DNA of 64,000 bases from Adiantum capillus-veneris (Eukaryota; Streptophyta; Polypodiopsida; Polypodiales; Pteridaceae), in assembly GCA_014529385.2 (NCBI GenBank), contig CM043945.1:94375112-94439111 (forward strand), read 5' to 3'. Below are positions 32,153 to 44,181 of the stretch, in pieces (the stretch's first letter is position 1; the number at the start of each line of letters is the position of its first letter). Both the position numbers and the translations under genes were made by a program. The notes under the pieces were generated by a model, which made no database searches, was not told the origin of the DNA, and saw only the letters and a list, made by a program, of their open reading frames with translations.

Positions 32153-32580
32153 GTTGTTGCCTAATTAGAAAGGAGGTTAATGAATTTGTCTATGCCTTGT
32201 GTGTGAGAGATGGGGAGAGGCCACATGCATAGTGGTATAGTTGCATTCCCCGACCGCTTTGGTTGGTTTGACTACCTGTGATCTCCGCATTGACTACCAT
32301 TTTGGTCAACCTGTAATAGTCCACTCACGATTATTGAAAACTAGTTGGTGTTGCTTGTCATCATGGCAAACAGTCCCAAATCTAACCAATCCCCTGGTCT
32401 CCTCCTACTCCTCTTCCCTTCTGTAGACAAAGAACATATTCAAAAAGGCCTAGTTGCTTTGGATACACTTCATGTCTTCACGCAAGCAAGAAAACTTCCT
32501 GAGAAAGCTAATTTGAGGCATCTCCTTGAACAACATGTGTATAGCTTCCACAGTCAAAAGCGTTCAACATCATTCAATAT
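31761..32580. other. unassigned DNA with a (GA)n tract
   Basis: No supported gene. A GA microsatellite lies at 32111-32149. Open frames show no motif. Confidence 0.5.
32111..32149. repeat. (GA)n microsatellite
   Basis: About 39 bp of uninterrupted GA. Confidence 0.97.
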
Positions 32581-32994
32581 AGGAAAAATTACCAAAAATT
32601 CCCTAAATACCCCTCAAATTTCAAAATTCTCAAAATACTCTTGTATCTATTTTGGTTGGATTCTTCTAAATTTTCTAATCTTTATTCGTTTAATGCTTAG
32701 CATATAATTTGTAGCAAATTACCTTGCAAAAAAAAAGGCAATTAGGTTTAAAAAATAATGAAGCAATTTCATCTCCATAGCCTACATAACCAAGTCAAAC
32801 TCTAGTTTCAGCATCTTGTATAATAGACAATTAGTATTCTTATAAAAAGCTACACAATATTTTATTTTTGGAGAAATTTACTTTCACAACCAAGGATATC
32901 TGGAAAATTTGAAAAATTTGAAGGGCATTTTGAAAATTTATGACAAAATATTGAGGGTATCTTGGGAATTTCCACAAATCAGAGGTAATTTTCC
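32581..32994. mobile_element. candidate MITE with AT-rich inverted termini
   Basis: The left end reads GGAAAAATTACC and further TACCCCTCAAATTT. The right end read in reverse gives GGAAAATTACC and further TACCCTCAATATTT, then CAAAATGCCC. The interior is AT-rich and noncoding. I could not identify a clean target duplication. Confidence 0.45.
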
Positions 32995-33630
32995 TGTTGA
33001 AATACCCGCCCACTTTGTCTATGCCGTTAATGTGAAACCTCTTCAAACCAGTCCGCACCGGCGCAAATTGGTTCTAGCACAGAACGAGTAAGGGTGGTGG
33101 GGTTGGCGGTAAATGTAGGCCTGTGTGGCGGCACCACCAATAGGCGATATGCTGACAAATCTATTTCCTTCATGCACCCGGTTTGACAAGGCCTTCGCCA
33201 ATAGGTGGGCACCCTAGCATCAGCCTCTTTCCGCTGACCACTGATCCTACGTCTCCCTCTCTCTCGACCGCTCCTCAGCCCAAGGTACATTCATACACAC
33301 ACACACACACAAACACACTCCCTCTCTATCGCAAGCCGCAGCTTTCATCGTCTTGAATTCATACACACTAGTGTTATGCAGGCGTAGGAATCCAATCCAC
33401 TTCAGCCTACTTGTATGGGCTCTTCATCACAGCCATAAAGCTTCCCGGCACTCCCTCGACAACAAGGCTTGACAGAGGAAGCATTAAATAATATACAAAT
33501 AATGCTTAGCATATTATTTTGACAACGCTTGCCCCTCTGTTTAATGCTTAGCAATTTAGACAAAGCCACAAAAGGGTGCCGATCGGAGAGCTGGCACAGT
33601 AAAGGGAAGATAGAGTAGATATTGAAAGAG
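32995..33630. other. unassigned DNA flanking E2
   Basis: No supported gene. A short (AC)n run lies near 33294-33310. The last five bases, AAGCA (33631-33635), are the E2 target duplication. Confidence 0.5.
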
Positions 33631-33635
33631 AAGCA

Positions 33636-34114
33636 TGTAGACGGTTGAGACAGCTTCACTACGTGGAAATGTTCTCTTATGAGACGGGCAGCGAATTAGT
33701 TAGTAAGTACTACGGTGATTACTATGGTAAACCCAAGGTGTATAAATAGGGCCCATTACATTGTAATCGGGTTGGCATTTGGGTTAGCATTTTGGCGGCA
33801 TTTGTACTTGAGTTGTCAATCATTGGCAGTTGTTGTCGGCTGTACTCTATCTGTAAATCACATCATACTTAGTGTAATCTTTCATCTGTAATTCCAATCA
33901 CGGAAAATATTTCAGCCACACTTACTCTATGTCCAGTAATCTTAATCTGAATCTGAATATTATTCTCGATACAGTCTGATTCTCATTCCAGTAGATAAAT
34001 TCCAGTTCAGTTTTTGATTCTCTGTCCAATCGACTGTGTAAACTAACACATCAATAGTAGCCAAAATCTTCAAACACTGGAATTAGCTATCTCAAGAGAT
34101 CAGCTCCAATTCTG
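33636..34114 (+). repeat. 5' LTR of E2
   Basis: Starts TGTAGACGG. Its last two bases are TG where the 3' copy has CA. TATAAATAGG at 33741-33750 is a probable TATA box, conserved at 44287 in the 3' LTR. Confidence 0.93.
33741..33748 (+). promoter_or_regulatory. TATA box of E2 LTR
   Basis: TATAAATA followed by GGGCCC, identical in both LTRs. Confidence 0.75.
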
Positions 34115-34188
34115 TTTTGGAAATCACGGTGGCTCGAGCTGAAGCTCGTTGACTGAAATACTCTTCTCCCAGTTGGAAGTTTTCAGCA

Positions 34189-36240
34189 ATGGAACCCAAA
34201 TCCAGTCGTGGCCGGAAATCCACCATCCGTGTTGATCCTATTCCTGAGGAGTCGGGAAGAGAGTCTGACCCTAAGCAAGAGAAGGTGACAGACACTGAGG
34301 CTCAGGAGGAGCATAGTCAGGCTGATGAGACGCAGGACTCACAGCAGTCCAGTCATTCTCGATGCAGATGGGCAGAAAGGGAAGCACGGAAAGCAAGAGT
34401 TCTCAATCCCGGCAAGGGGGATGAGGGTACCAAGGGAAGTAAAGGCAGTCACCGCACTTCTAGCCGACAGGCCAAAGGGAACACTGACACAGAGATAGAG
34501 ACCGAGATTGAGTGGGATGCTGACACTGACAATTGCAAGAAGACTTCCAAGCACCGTTCTGAATCTAGGAAGAAAAGCGGGAGAATCAGTGGTAATCGAA
34601 ATGATTCCTCATCTTCCCTGAAAATTTCTTTTCCAATATTCAACGGAGGTAAGAAGGATGATCCAGACGTTCACATACAGGCTTTTGAGCAGTATGCCAA
34701 ATTGAAAAATATTGATGAAGATGATTTGGGGGAATACTTCCCACAAACCTTGAAGGAGGCAACGAGGAAATGGTATTACCATTACCCCGGCTGTCAGCTC
34801 AGATCATACAACAAATTGCCTAAATCCTTCAGACTGGAGTATTCCGACAACAAAGGTGATGAAGATATCCTCTGTGAACTGGATAAGATCAAGATGCGGA
34901 ATCTATCAATCCGAAGTTATGTGGAAAAGATCAAGGAGCTAACTAGGCAGTTACAGGAACCGCCATCTGAGAAGAGGTTGAGGGGATGGTTTTTGAATGG
35001 TTTCAGAAGCAAAAATCTTAGGGAGTAGGAGGTACCAGCTCCAACCAAGAAATTCAATGGTTTGGTACAAAGGGCACTGAAGCTGGAACAGCAGGCCAAG
35101 AAGGAAAAGAGTCACAAAAAGAGAAGATCCAGTAGCAGTAGCTCTGCTACCACTGAGAGTTTTGATTCCAGTGAGGTGTCCAGTAGCTTTGAAAGCAGCT
35201 CTAATGAACGGTCCAATGAGAATTCAAAGAAGGAATCTTGGACCAAGAAGATTGAAGAAATAGCTAGACAGATTGCCGAGATTAGCCACACTAGACAGCC
35301 AATTCGGAAGATGGAGACTTGGTGTTCAGTATGCAAATCCAATGACTATATCTCCAACGAGTGCCCACAATGTACCTACTGTAAGGCTTTTGGTCATTTA
35401 TGGAACAATTGTGGTATCAGGATTCATCACTTTAAGAAGGGCAAAGACATGTCCGTGGTAGCCTATACTGAACCAGTGAAAATAGAACCCACCAAAGTAT
35501 CTCAAGAGGAGAGACCAGGTACCAATGGTACTGGTCAAGGACGTGGCCGATTCCAAACAGTTATGGGCCGAGGCAGAGGGCGTGGCAACTTCCAGAGTCG
35601 GAGTATGAATTGCTACACTTGTGGAAAGTATGGCCATTTTGCAGCCCAATGCCCAGACGCACCTGCAACTACAGCTACTGAGGCTAAGGCACCAGAGCCA
35701 GTCCCAGTACGGGTAGTCACAAGAAGCAACGGTGTAGTAATTGAAGAAATTCCAGATACTTAAGAAACACCAGTCACTACTAACAGCAACAAGTGGGCTC
35801 AACAAAGAGAAATTTGGAAGGCCAAGGGTAAAGAGAAGGTGGTAGATGAATGGCAAGAGCAGATAGAACTAGCGGCTAAAATCATGGAGGATATAGCCAA
35901 GAAGCTGCTAGAGCAGCCAAAAAGTTCTGAAGCCCGAGTCATTCAGAAGATAGCAGCCCAATCAACTGAAAAAGATCAGTCAATACCGGCCATACCTGAG
36001 ACCATGTTGGCTGCGGTACAAGGAATGGTTGATGAACTGAGAGTTGATGGAAGGATTGGAAGCACTGCAAGAGAGGAATGGCAGTGTGAAGATACAACCA
36101 GCTCTTCGAGCTCTGACAATCAGTCTGACCAAGAGAAAGAAGAAATCCAGGTTAAAATTTGTGATAGAATTCAGAGGTTGACCGTGGAGCAGGAAGATAT
36201 TAGAAAAACCTTGCATGAAGTGGAAAACTTCATCAGATAG
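34189..36240 (+). pseudogene. E2 gag (one frame, three stops)
   Basis: One frame from ATG 34189 (context AGCAATGG). It is broken only by TAG 35026-35028 and TAA 35761-35763, and ends at TAG 36238-36240. The N-terminus is charged and rich in Arg/Ser/Glu. The capsid core includes FNGGKKDDPDVHIQAFEQYA, YFPQTLKEATRKWYYHY and LRGWFLNGFRSKNLRE. A Ser-rich stretch follows. There are then two Cys/His motifs, CSVCKSNDYISNEC with CTYCKAFGHLWNNC, and a third knuckle CYTCGKYGHFAAQC after an RGRGRG-type basic region. The VRVVTRSNG motif ends the nucleocapsid. The frame continues directly into protease. Confidence 0.9.
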
Positions 36241-36708
36241 CGCAGGAAAGCTGAAGCGGAGACCAGAACATTGGACCTGATGGTCGTTCGAGATGATGAA
36301 GTTTCGCTCATTCAGGTGGACTACAAGGTTAGGAAGCAATGGGAACCTCTTTCAAGTGTTATCTTGGATGGAGGAGCAGGAGTCAATATAATGGGAGTTC
36401 ATCTCCAGCAGAGAATGGGTATCACGAATCTGAAGCCAGCACCATTTAAAGTGCGAATGGAAGATCACAGAGTGGTACAAGCTACAGGCATGATTGAAAA
36501 TATGCAGATAAGAGTAGGCAAGGAAAAATTTAAAACTAGCTTCTTAGTTCTGGATGTGCAAGGGGCATATGGGATGCTGCTAGGGCGCCCATGGTTGAGA
36601 ACAGCACATGATGTTCATGACTATCCAAACCAAACATTAACCATAGAAGGGCCAGCGGTAGAATTCAGATCCAGACGAACAATACTAGGAGCTGGAGAAA
36701 AGAACTGA
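36241..36708 (+). pseudogene. E2 protease
   Basis: Same frame as gag after TAG. The active-site region is ILDGGAGVNIMG, with Asp kept in a D-G-G context. FKVRMEDHRVVQATG is the flap side and GMLLGRPWLR the terminal motif. The frame ends at TGA 36706-36708. RT begins in another frame, so an indel lies between about 36709 and 37050. Confidence 0.88.
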
Positions 36709-37051
36709 GGCCGAAGGACTTATGCCAGAAGTATAAGGCAAAGAAGATCAAACGAATGTTGGCAGCTCTGAACATATTTCCTTTAGTAGAGATTGACTTG
36801 AATGCAGTTTTATTAAATAAAGAGCAAGCTGGCAAGCACAAAAAGAAATTCCAAGATCAATTTACAACACAGAGGAAAGATCAGTTCAGTTAACTGGGAG
36901 GTTGGTGGAATCATTTGATACTGGTATGGTAGAGGAGCCAATACATTCTGAAAAACACACAGTGGATCAGAATGTTGATTCAACACTAAATGGGCCATCC
37001 TGGAATTATGTTGAATAATCAACCAAACCGAAAGGAGGCGGACCTAATTGG

Positions 37052-38660
37052 TTGCTTTCAAATGACCAAGAAGTGGAAGAATGGAACCTAGGCTCGGAGG
37101 ATAGTCCTAGGATGATCAAGGTCAACAAGCATCTCAACCCGGTAATGAAGGAAAAGGCACGCAGGATGTTCCAGAACTACAAAGACGTATTTTCTTGGGA
37201 ACACACAGACGTGAAGGGAGTGGATCCTGAAGTATGTCAGCACCGGATACCGTTGAAGCCAAATGCTAGGCCAGTATGACTGCAAAGATACCGAATGAAC
37301 CCCAACTATGCTAAGAAGGTCAAAGAGGAGATTGATAATCTTCTCAAGGTTGGGTTCATCACAGAGGTGGCCAGTAGCGATTGGCTATTTCCCATAGTCG
37401 TAGTTCCCAAGAAAAATGAAAAATTGAGAGTTTGTGTCGACTTTAGGAAACTCAACGCCCAAACTATCAAAGATCCATTTCCATTTCCTTTTACTAACAT
37501 GTTGCTTGATGAGATCGCAGGATATGAAATGTATAGCTTTATGGACGGTTGCAGTGGCTATAACCAGTTACAGATCGCTCTTGAAGATAGAGTGAAGACC
37601 ACTTTCATCACCGAGTGGGGAGCTTTCATGTATCTGGTGATGCCTTTCGGCCTGTGCAATGCACCAGCTACCTTTCAGAGGTGTATGATGGAAATGTTTA
37701 ATGAATTCCTTCATCGGTTCCTCGCTATCTTTATGGATGACTTTACTGTGTATTCAGATGAGGAACAACACCTACTATTCCTAGAAATGGTTTTCAAACA
37801 CTGTTAGGAGAAGTGAATTTGTTTGAATCCATTTCAATCCGTTTTCCTAATCTGGAAGGGACAGCTACTAGGACATGTAGTTTCCCGAAATGGAATATAA
37901 ATGGCCAACGATAAAATTCAGTGCATTCAGCAAGCTAAAGCACCCAGAAATGCTTCAGAGTTGAGCTCTTTCCTGGGTTATGTTAACTTCTATAGAAGGT
38001 TTGTACATAAGTTTTCTTCTCAATCAGTACCATTATATGAGCTTACAAAGAAGACCAGTAAGTTCAATTGGACTGTTGAATGTGAGGAGAGCTTCCAGAA
38101 TCTCAAAAAGGCCATTATCAGTAAACCAGTCCTTAGGAAACCAAACTGGGATGTTATTTTCCATGTACATGTAGATGCTTCGAGATTGGCAATAGGGGCG
38201 ATATTGGCTCAGCCAGACAGAAGGACTAATTATCTGGTTTATTTTGCCAGTCGCAGATTCATTCAGGCTGAACAAGGATATACAACTACTGAGTGAGAAG
38301 CCCTTGGAATGGTTTTCAGTGCTACAAAGTTAAGGCATTACCTGTTGGGAAAGTTGTTCCATTTTTATGTGGACCATCAGGCTCTTCTTTTTTTGATTAA
38401 TAAAGTCATTATTCAAGGTAGGCTGATATGGTGGATGATGTTCCTAATGGAGTTTGAATTCAGAATTTTTCATAAGCCTAGCAAGAATCACTGTGGAGTT
38501 GATTTTTTGTCAAGCAGTACGGAAGGTTATTCGCAATTACCCTTGCGGGCTGAAGCAGTGGACGCTGACTTATTTCAGCTAGAGGAAGGAGAATCAATTG
38601 ATTCTGAATGGTATGATGTTTATCAGTTTCTTTCTCAAGGTGCTTTTCCAGAGGACTAGA
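37052..38660 (+). pseudogene. E2 reverse transcriptase and RNase H
   Basis: One frame with stops at 37277 (TGA where Arg is expected before LQRYRMN), 37805, 37817, 37898 and 38294. RT motifs in order are EVCQHRIPLKPNARP, VGFITEVASSDWLFPIVVV, RVCVDFRKLNAQT, FMDGCSGYNQLQI, PFGLCNAPATF and the catalytic FMDDFTVYS. RNase H has VHVDASRLAIGAILAQ (Asp), TTE-stop-EALGMVF (Glu), FYVDHQALLF (Asp) and CGVDFLSSS (Asp), so all four acidic positions are kept. After RNase H the frame ends at TAG 38657-38659. Confidence 0.92.
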
Positions 38661-38699
38661 AGCATAACCAGAAGAAATCTCTAGTCATCAAAAGCTTGA

Positions 38700-40006
38700 A
38701 GTTGAGGGTCACTCTATCGATTGTGTGTTGATGGTATACTTCGGCATTGTGTGCCTATGGAAGGAAGAATGCAAGTGATTTCAGAAGCACATAATGGTGA
38801 ATCTGGTGGACATTTTTCCAATGAAGTAACCTACAAGAAGATTTTGCAAGCTAGTATGTGGTGGCAAACACTGATTGTTGATGTTAGAAGTTTTTGTAAA
38901 ACTTGTGACATATGCCAAAGAGTGGTCGACCAACAGCTGCAGATATGACTTCTTTAATTCCAGTACAACCACTGGGTGTGTTCATGAAATGGGGATTAGA
39001 TTTTATGGGACCTTTTAAGAAGGTCACTCCCAAGAAGAACAAGTACATAGTAATGGCTACTTGTTATGTAACTAAGTGGGTTGAAGCTAAGGCTCTTCTT
39101 GAAAACACAGCCAAGTCAACTGCAAGGTTTTTACTTGAGAATATTGTCTGCGGATATGGATGTCTAGTAGAGATTGTGTCAGATCAAGGAACACATTTTA
39201 TCAATGACACCATGGAAATTCTATTGGATATGCTTTCAGTCAAGCATTGGAAATCTACACCTTATTATCCCAAATGCAATGGGCAGGCTGAAAGTAGTAA
39301 CAAGACAATCAAGATTATTCTCACAAAGGTTGTGCAGAAGAAACCAAACCAGTGGGATTTGAAACTCCAGACTGCTCTATGGACGTATAGGACAGCTTAC
39401 AAGGTCACTATTGTGTTGACACCATTCAGAATGGTGTATGGCACTGAAGCTGTGGTTCATATGGAGTTTGTTATCCCAAGTCTGAGAATGGCTGTGAAGT
39501 ATGGCTTAGACTTCAACCACAATCTGAAAAAGTGCCTAGATGAACTTATGCAGTTAGATGAACTCAGGCAACGGGCTATGCTAGAACAAGAAATTGTTCA
39601 ACAACGAAGGAAGCACTGGCATGATTGCCGAATTAAGGTTCGAGAATTTCAGAAAGGAGATTCGGTGCTTCTCTATCAGTCTAGACTAGGTCCAAAGAAG
39701 CCAAACCTGAAGATTGCCTGGGCAGGACCATTTATGGTAGACTGGGTCTTCTCCAATGGTACAGTAAGACTGAAAGATTTATCTGGATTATTGTTGCCAG
39801 GAGTATACAATGGTGCAAAGATCAAGCTTTGCCATTCAAAAGCTAGAGAGTCTGGGAAAGAACAAGGTACTAGGGAATTGGGAACTGCAGATCAAGAGAT
39901 ACCAGAATCGGATATTTTTGGGCTTTTTCATGTGCAACCAATTCCAATTTCAAACCAGTACCAGTGGAACCAAACAAGACTGATCTTAGAATCAGTACCA
40001 GTGTGA
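38700..40006 (+). pseudogene. E2 integrase (core intact)
   Basis: The H2C2 module is in frame 38721-38948 (SEAHNGESGGHF and CKTCDICQ). A one-base loss near 38915 shifts to the frame 38912-40006, 364 residues without a stop. That frame has KWGLDFMGP (Asp30), IVSDQGTHF (Asp91) and GQAESSNKT (Glu127). The spacing from Asp91 to Glu127 is exactly 35 residues, so the DD35E triad is complete. The C-terminal domain (IAWAGPFMVDWVFSNGTVRL) ends near residue 290. A tail follows. Confidence 0.93.
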
Positions 40007-40393
40007 TCAACCCAGACTGGAAACCAGTCCAGTATCAATGGGGACACACTTTTCAATTTTTAAGCGCCCAACGGTCAGATGGCACGCCAGTAGTAATCAT
40101 TTCAAGGATGGGTAGAAGTCTTGTCCAATGCATGTCTGCCATGACAGCAACAATGCATACAAGTCTAGGAGCAGCGAGTGGTGGAGCTTTTATGGCGTGA
40201 ACACGTATAACAGTCAGGAGAGTCGGCATTTTTCCTCACAAATCCCCTGCACGACGATTTCCTCCTGTTATTCATTCGCCATCGCCAAGCTCCGAGGTTT
40301 CTTTGCTACAGCCACAGACCTCGTCCTCTGAAGAGACAGTTGACTATCAACTAGCTTTGCCAGCAACACCTGGGTACGGATTTGACGCATCAA

Positions 40394-40433
40394 GTAAGTC
40401 TTCTCTCCTTCACCTGTTTCTTCATCTTCACAG
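40394..40433 (+). promoter_or_regulatory. splice-acceptor-like site before E2 third ORF
   Basis: GTAAGT at 40394-40399 is followed by a strongly pyrimidine-rich tract and CTTCACAG ending at 40433, three bases before the ATG at 40437. The 40-nt distance is too short for an intron. The acceptor would more likely serve a distant donor. Confidence 0.45.
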
Positions 40434-40436
40434 TGT

Positions 40437-43400
40437 ATGGGTAGAAGGAAATGCTCAGATAAGATGCAGGAGTCTCTTGAGGAAACCCAAGCCATAGTTA
40501 CTGCTACAAAGGCAAGCCTTCCCATCATTCCGTACAGTAAGATTCAGCACTATGTATTCACCGACCAAGCAATGGCTTTGCTACAACTATGGGATCTAGG
40601 ATTTGTTCTGCAAGCCACAAGAATCGCTTTCGACGCAGACATCATAAAGAAGGTTCTTGATTCTTTCGATGCTGAAGATGGCAGTGCCATAGTAAATGGA
40701 CAAAAGGTGTCGACTACACCAGACGACATAGCTTTTGCATTCCGGATGCCCAACAAGCCCAAGCCTTCTATGGCGACCCCACAGCAGATAAGTATAGTCC
40801 TAAAGGAGGATCATAGAGCTAATCACAAGCGCAAGGCCAGTGGTCAAGGGATTCCAGTAGCAGGACTAGAAGCTTCTACTACTTACAGGTTTGTGGCCGA
40901 AGTAGTAAGCCTTAAAAATAATCCAACGTGTGTATTTGAGAAAGTCTTTGCTATGCTATTGGCCAAGACATTGGATTCAAAGGTTTCTATTAACCTTTGT
41001 CAAATCCTATCACACAATGTGCTCCAGCAAACTGCCAAGTTAAAATCCCAGAATGTTTTTAAAGCTTGGTATGTCTGGCAATTCCTGTATTGGGCCACTG
41101 CTCCAGAGGTTCATGAACAGGTAAAAAGGGCTTGGAGTGAGAAGCCAGTTTCAGAACCCAAGAATATTGATATGTCCTCAGATGATGAAGCCACAGACAA
41201 TCAGACCACTCCAACTGGTCTGAAAAGGAAAGCCACCGAAGAACAGGCTGGCAGTTCGAAGAAGCCAAAGACTACACTGACGAAGAGCAGTGCGTTTCTG
41301 AAGCAGATAGGGAGTCAAGTTAAGACTGTGAATACTGAAAAGGCTATAGTGAGCCAAACTGAGAAGCAACCTGCTCAGAATACTGTGCTTAACCAGTCAG
41401 TAGAACATAGTGCAGTCGCTACTGATCCTGGCAAATATCAGGCAAAAGCAGCAATTTCTGAGAAGGTAGCAGAGCAGTCGACGGAGGACAAAGGAAAAGG
41501 CCAAGTGGACAAAGGCAAAGGTCCAGCTTCTTCAACTTTACTGGGTGGTGTCTCTACTCCAAAAAATGAACAAACTTTGCACCTGGTAAAGAAGAACAGG
41601 TTGCAGCAGATGCAGACCCATCCAGTGAAAGGGCGTCTTCTTCTACATGTGATTATGCTGCCCTACCCTATATGGCTCTAGTGACAGTATATGAGCCTAC
41701 TGATTCTGACCCAGCTACAGTAAAGGATGGATGTTCAGTCCTCATCCAATCTTCTTGGAATACTATTGTCAACTGTATGGGACAAATGTTGGATGCTGCA
41801 GGGTCAGAAGATGAACTGAAAAAGGCTAAAGCTAACTTGAAGGAAGCTGAAGACCAGATTCAGAAGCTCAAGATAGCACGAGATGAGAAAATATGCAACA
41901 TAGGCTACTTGAAGCTCATTCATATAGGGTTATTGAGCTATTAAACAAAAAGCTAGCTAAGGCAGAGTCTGAGATAATGATCATCAAGAAACAAAGAAAT
42001 GAAGTGCTGAGAGCTGCAGAACGGGCTGAAACAATGTTGAAAATGAAGAGAGTTGAATTCAACTCCTTTTTTATTTGCCATATAGGTCTGAAGGCGTCCC
42101 TCACTGACAGTTACATTTATAATAGCCTTTCTGAAATTTTAAATCCAGCAGGCAATGTTGTCTTTGATCTGGAAAATTTGAAGTCTCTCATGGAGACTAT
42201 GCAAAGTGATTTACAGGACACAGTGACTGAGTATAATAATGCTCTGATGAATCAAGCAATACTAGATTATATTGAGTAGAAGAATTCCCTGAATGAAGTA
42301 GAAGAAGATAAGGATGAAGGGGCTGATAAGGAGGAGGATGACCAAGAAGAAGGGCATACTACTGATGATGATGATGCCCCACCTCCATCTCCACCTCCAG
42401 GACCTTGCACTGGTGGCACCGGGCCAACTGAAGGAGGTCAGTTGCAGCCAGACCAGCCAAGCCAGAATGAGGGCCAGAATGAAGGGCACCAGTCGAGTAA
42501 TAAGCAGTCAGAAGAACAACATCCCAATCATACTGGGAATCAGCCAACAGTCCCAGCTCAGTAGGGAGGCTAAGGGGAAAAGCAAAGTTCAAGATGAGGG
42601 ACCAGTGGCTGATCAGCAGCATTCCTTGTAACTTATTACCCTGAACAGGAAATTGAGACATCAGTAGGCTTCCATAACCAGACAATATCTGGAGGATGAT
42701 GATCTCCTGTCTGATCTGGAACGGTTTCAGAGGCTATATGTCGGGGCCAAGGAAATGGTGGAGCATTGGAAATCCGTGGCTTTTCATGATCAAGAAGCTT
42801 GCTGTTTACCTGCGCATCCCAGCACAGTCCAACTAGGCTGGAAAGGGTTCCTGAATGGATAATCATTGCTGAAGAGAGAGTGATCAACCCACATTTGCAA
42901 AGACAGTCTACTGCAGATTGTCGCTCTCTTGCTCTTGAATTAGAACTTCTACTGGGAAACAAACCAACTTACAAATGTATGAAGGATGTTAGGGAATAGT
43001 TAAAGGAGGTTTTGATGCAGATGCAAATTGCCAGAGGAGTCTTGGATCAGAGAGTAAGGGCCATTCTTGAGGATCAGATAGCCACTAGTAAAGGACCTCA
43101 TACTAGAATGTCAGTCGGAGCACAGGCAACTGCTCCGCAAATTATTTTAGCTAGTGAGAATCACCATAAAGATGATGCAGCAAGAGAACCAGGCTATTCT
43201 CAATTTTTTAGAATTCATGCTTGATTCTCCAGTTCTCTTGTATGCCTTTCCAGCAAGAGAGACAGAGCTGCCAAGATTTTTTCCAGCACTTTATCCTTAA
43301 CATTCAGAACCAGTTGATCGCCTTACATACTTCAAGATTATTGATGAGCTCCAGGATTGGTATGAGCGATCGACTGTAAAATGGAAAGCTTGGCAAACAC

Positions 43401-43927
43401 TGTTCAATGATGCTCTCCAATTCAATGATATTCATGCACTGAAAGAAGATATGCACAGGATCCGGATGTGTATGGGTCAGTGGAAGATTCAGATCACGGG
43501 CCTGACCAAGATCACTAATCAGCTGCTGCAACTTACTGTCGAATCTTCTAAATTGCTTGAAAAGGATATTGTAGCTAAGGCGGGCCTGGCACCACAGTAT
43601 AGGGAGATGGTTGAGATTCTTTTTGAAGCTCGGGTCAAAACTAATCAGCCTCTTCCAAAAGGATGGATCCATACTGCTTCGTATTGTCACAAGCTGGCCA
43701 AAACCAAGATCACCAAAGGCAGGCGCACACTCTATGATCCTGACACCAAAACCTATCATTCCCTCACGCCTTATGAAGTAGAGATGACCACAGAAAGGCG
43801 GGATCAGCTTGAGCAAGAGGCTATTTACCAACTGATTCAGAAGGAGAATGCTCGTACTGGGACTTCTCAGACGCCATCCAGGTCAAAGGGCAAACGGAAG
43901 ATGGTTCAGTGGAAGGATACTGGGTAG
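40437..43927 (+). pseudogene. E2 third ORF (globular domain, charged linker, coiled coil, long tail)
   Basis: Starts at ATG 40437 (MGRRKCSDKM). Frame 40437-41681 is 414 residues: a globular-looking N-terminal domain of about 240 residues. It includes IKKVLDSFDAEDGSAIVNGQ, DIAFAFRMPNKPKPS and VWQFLYWATAPEVHEQVKRAW. A Lys/Ser/Thr/Gln-rich linker with KGKGQVDKGKGP follows. A frameshift near 41650 leads to a heptad-rich segment (ELKKAKANLKEAEDQIQKLK), and another near 41890 to LLNKKLAKAESEIMIIKKQR. An acidic and Pro-rich run (EGHTTDDDDAPPPSPPPG) ends at TAG near 42561. Further coding is readable at 42800-43927, the last frame 43196-43927 without frame change apart from one TAA. The region ends about 240 bp before the polypurine tract. 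No signal peptide, membrane segment or known catalytic motif is seen. It is homologous in layout to E0 and E3. Function is unknown. Confidence 0.75.
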
Positions 43928-44164
43928 TTCCATCGCAGAACTCAGTGGCGACTTTTCTTCCTCAGCTGGAAGGTTGATATCAGTTATGTAGACAATGAGA
44001 GCTCTACCTTGGCCTTTTCAGCTGCCTCTCGCAATCTTTGTATGGCCACTCTATCATTGATCAAGTCCAATCCCCAACATCAGAACCAGACGGTGGATTT
44101 TTCAGTCTCAAATCAGAATCAAACAGGGTAATTTTTCAGAAATTTTGGAATCTTGCCAAAATTC

Positions 44165-44181
44165 AAGAAAGGAGAGAAGGA
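44165..44181 (+). other. E2 polypurine tract
   Basis: AAGAAAGGAGAGAAGGA immediately before the 3' LTR TGTAGACG. Confidence 0.9.

Noticed and set aside
40437-41681. E2 third ORF as a host transcription factor gene
   Set aside because: It lies between integrase and 3' LTR within a TSD-bounded element, and has position and layout matches in E0 and E3.
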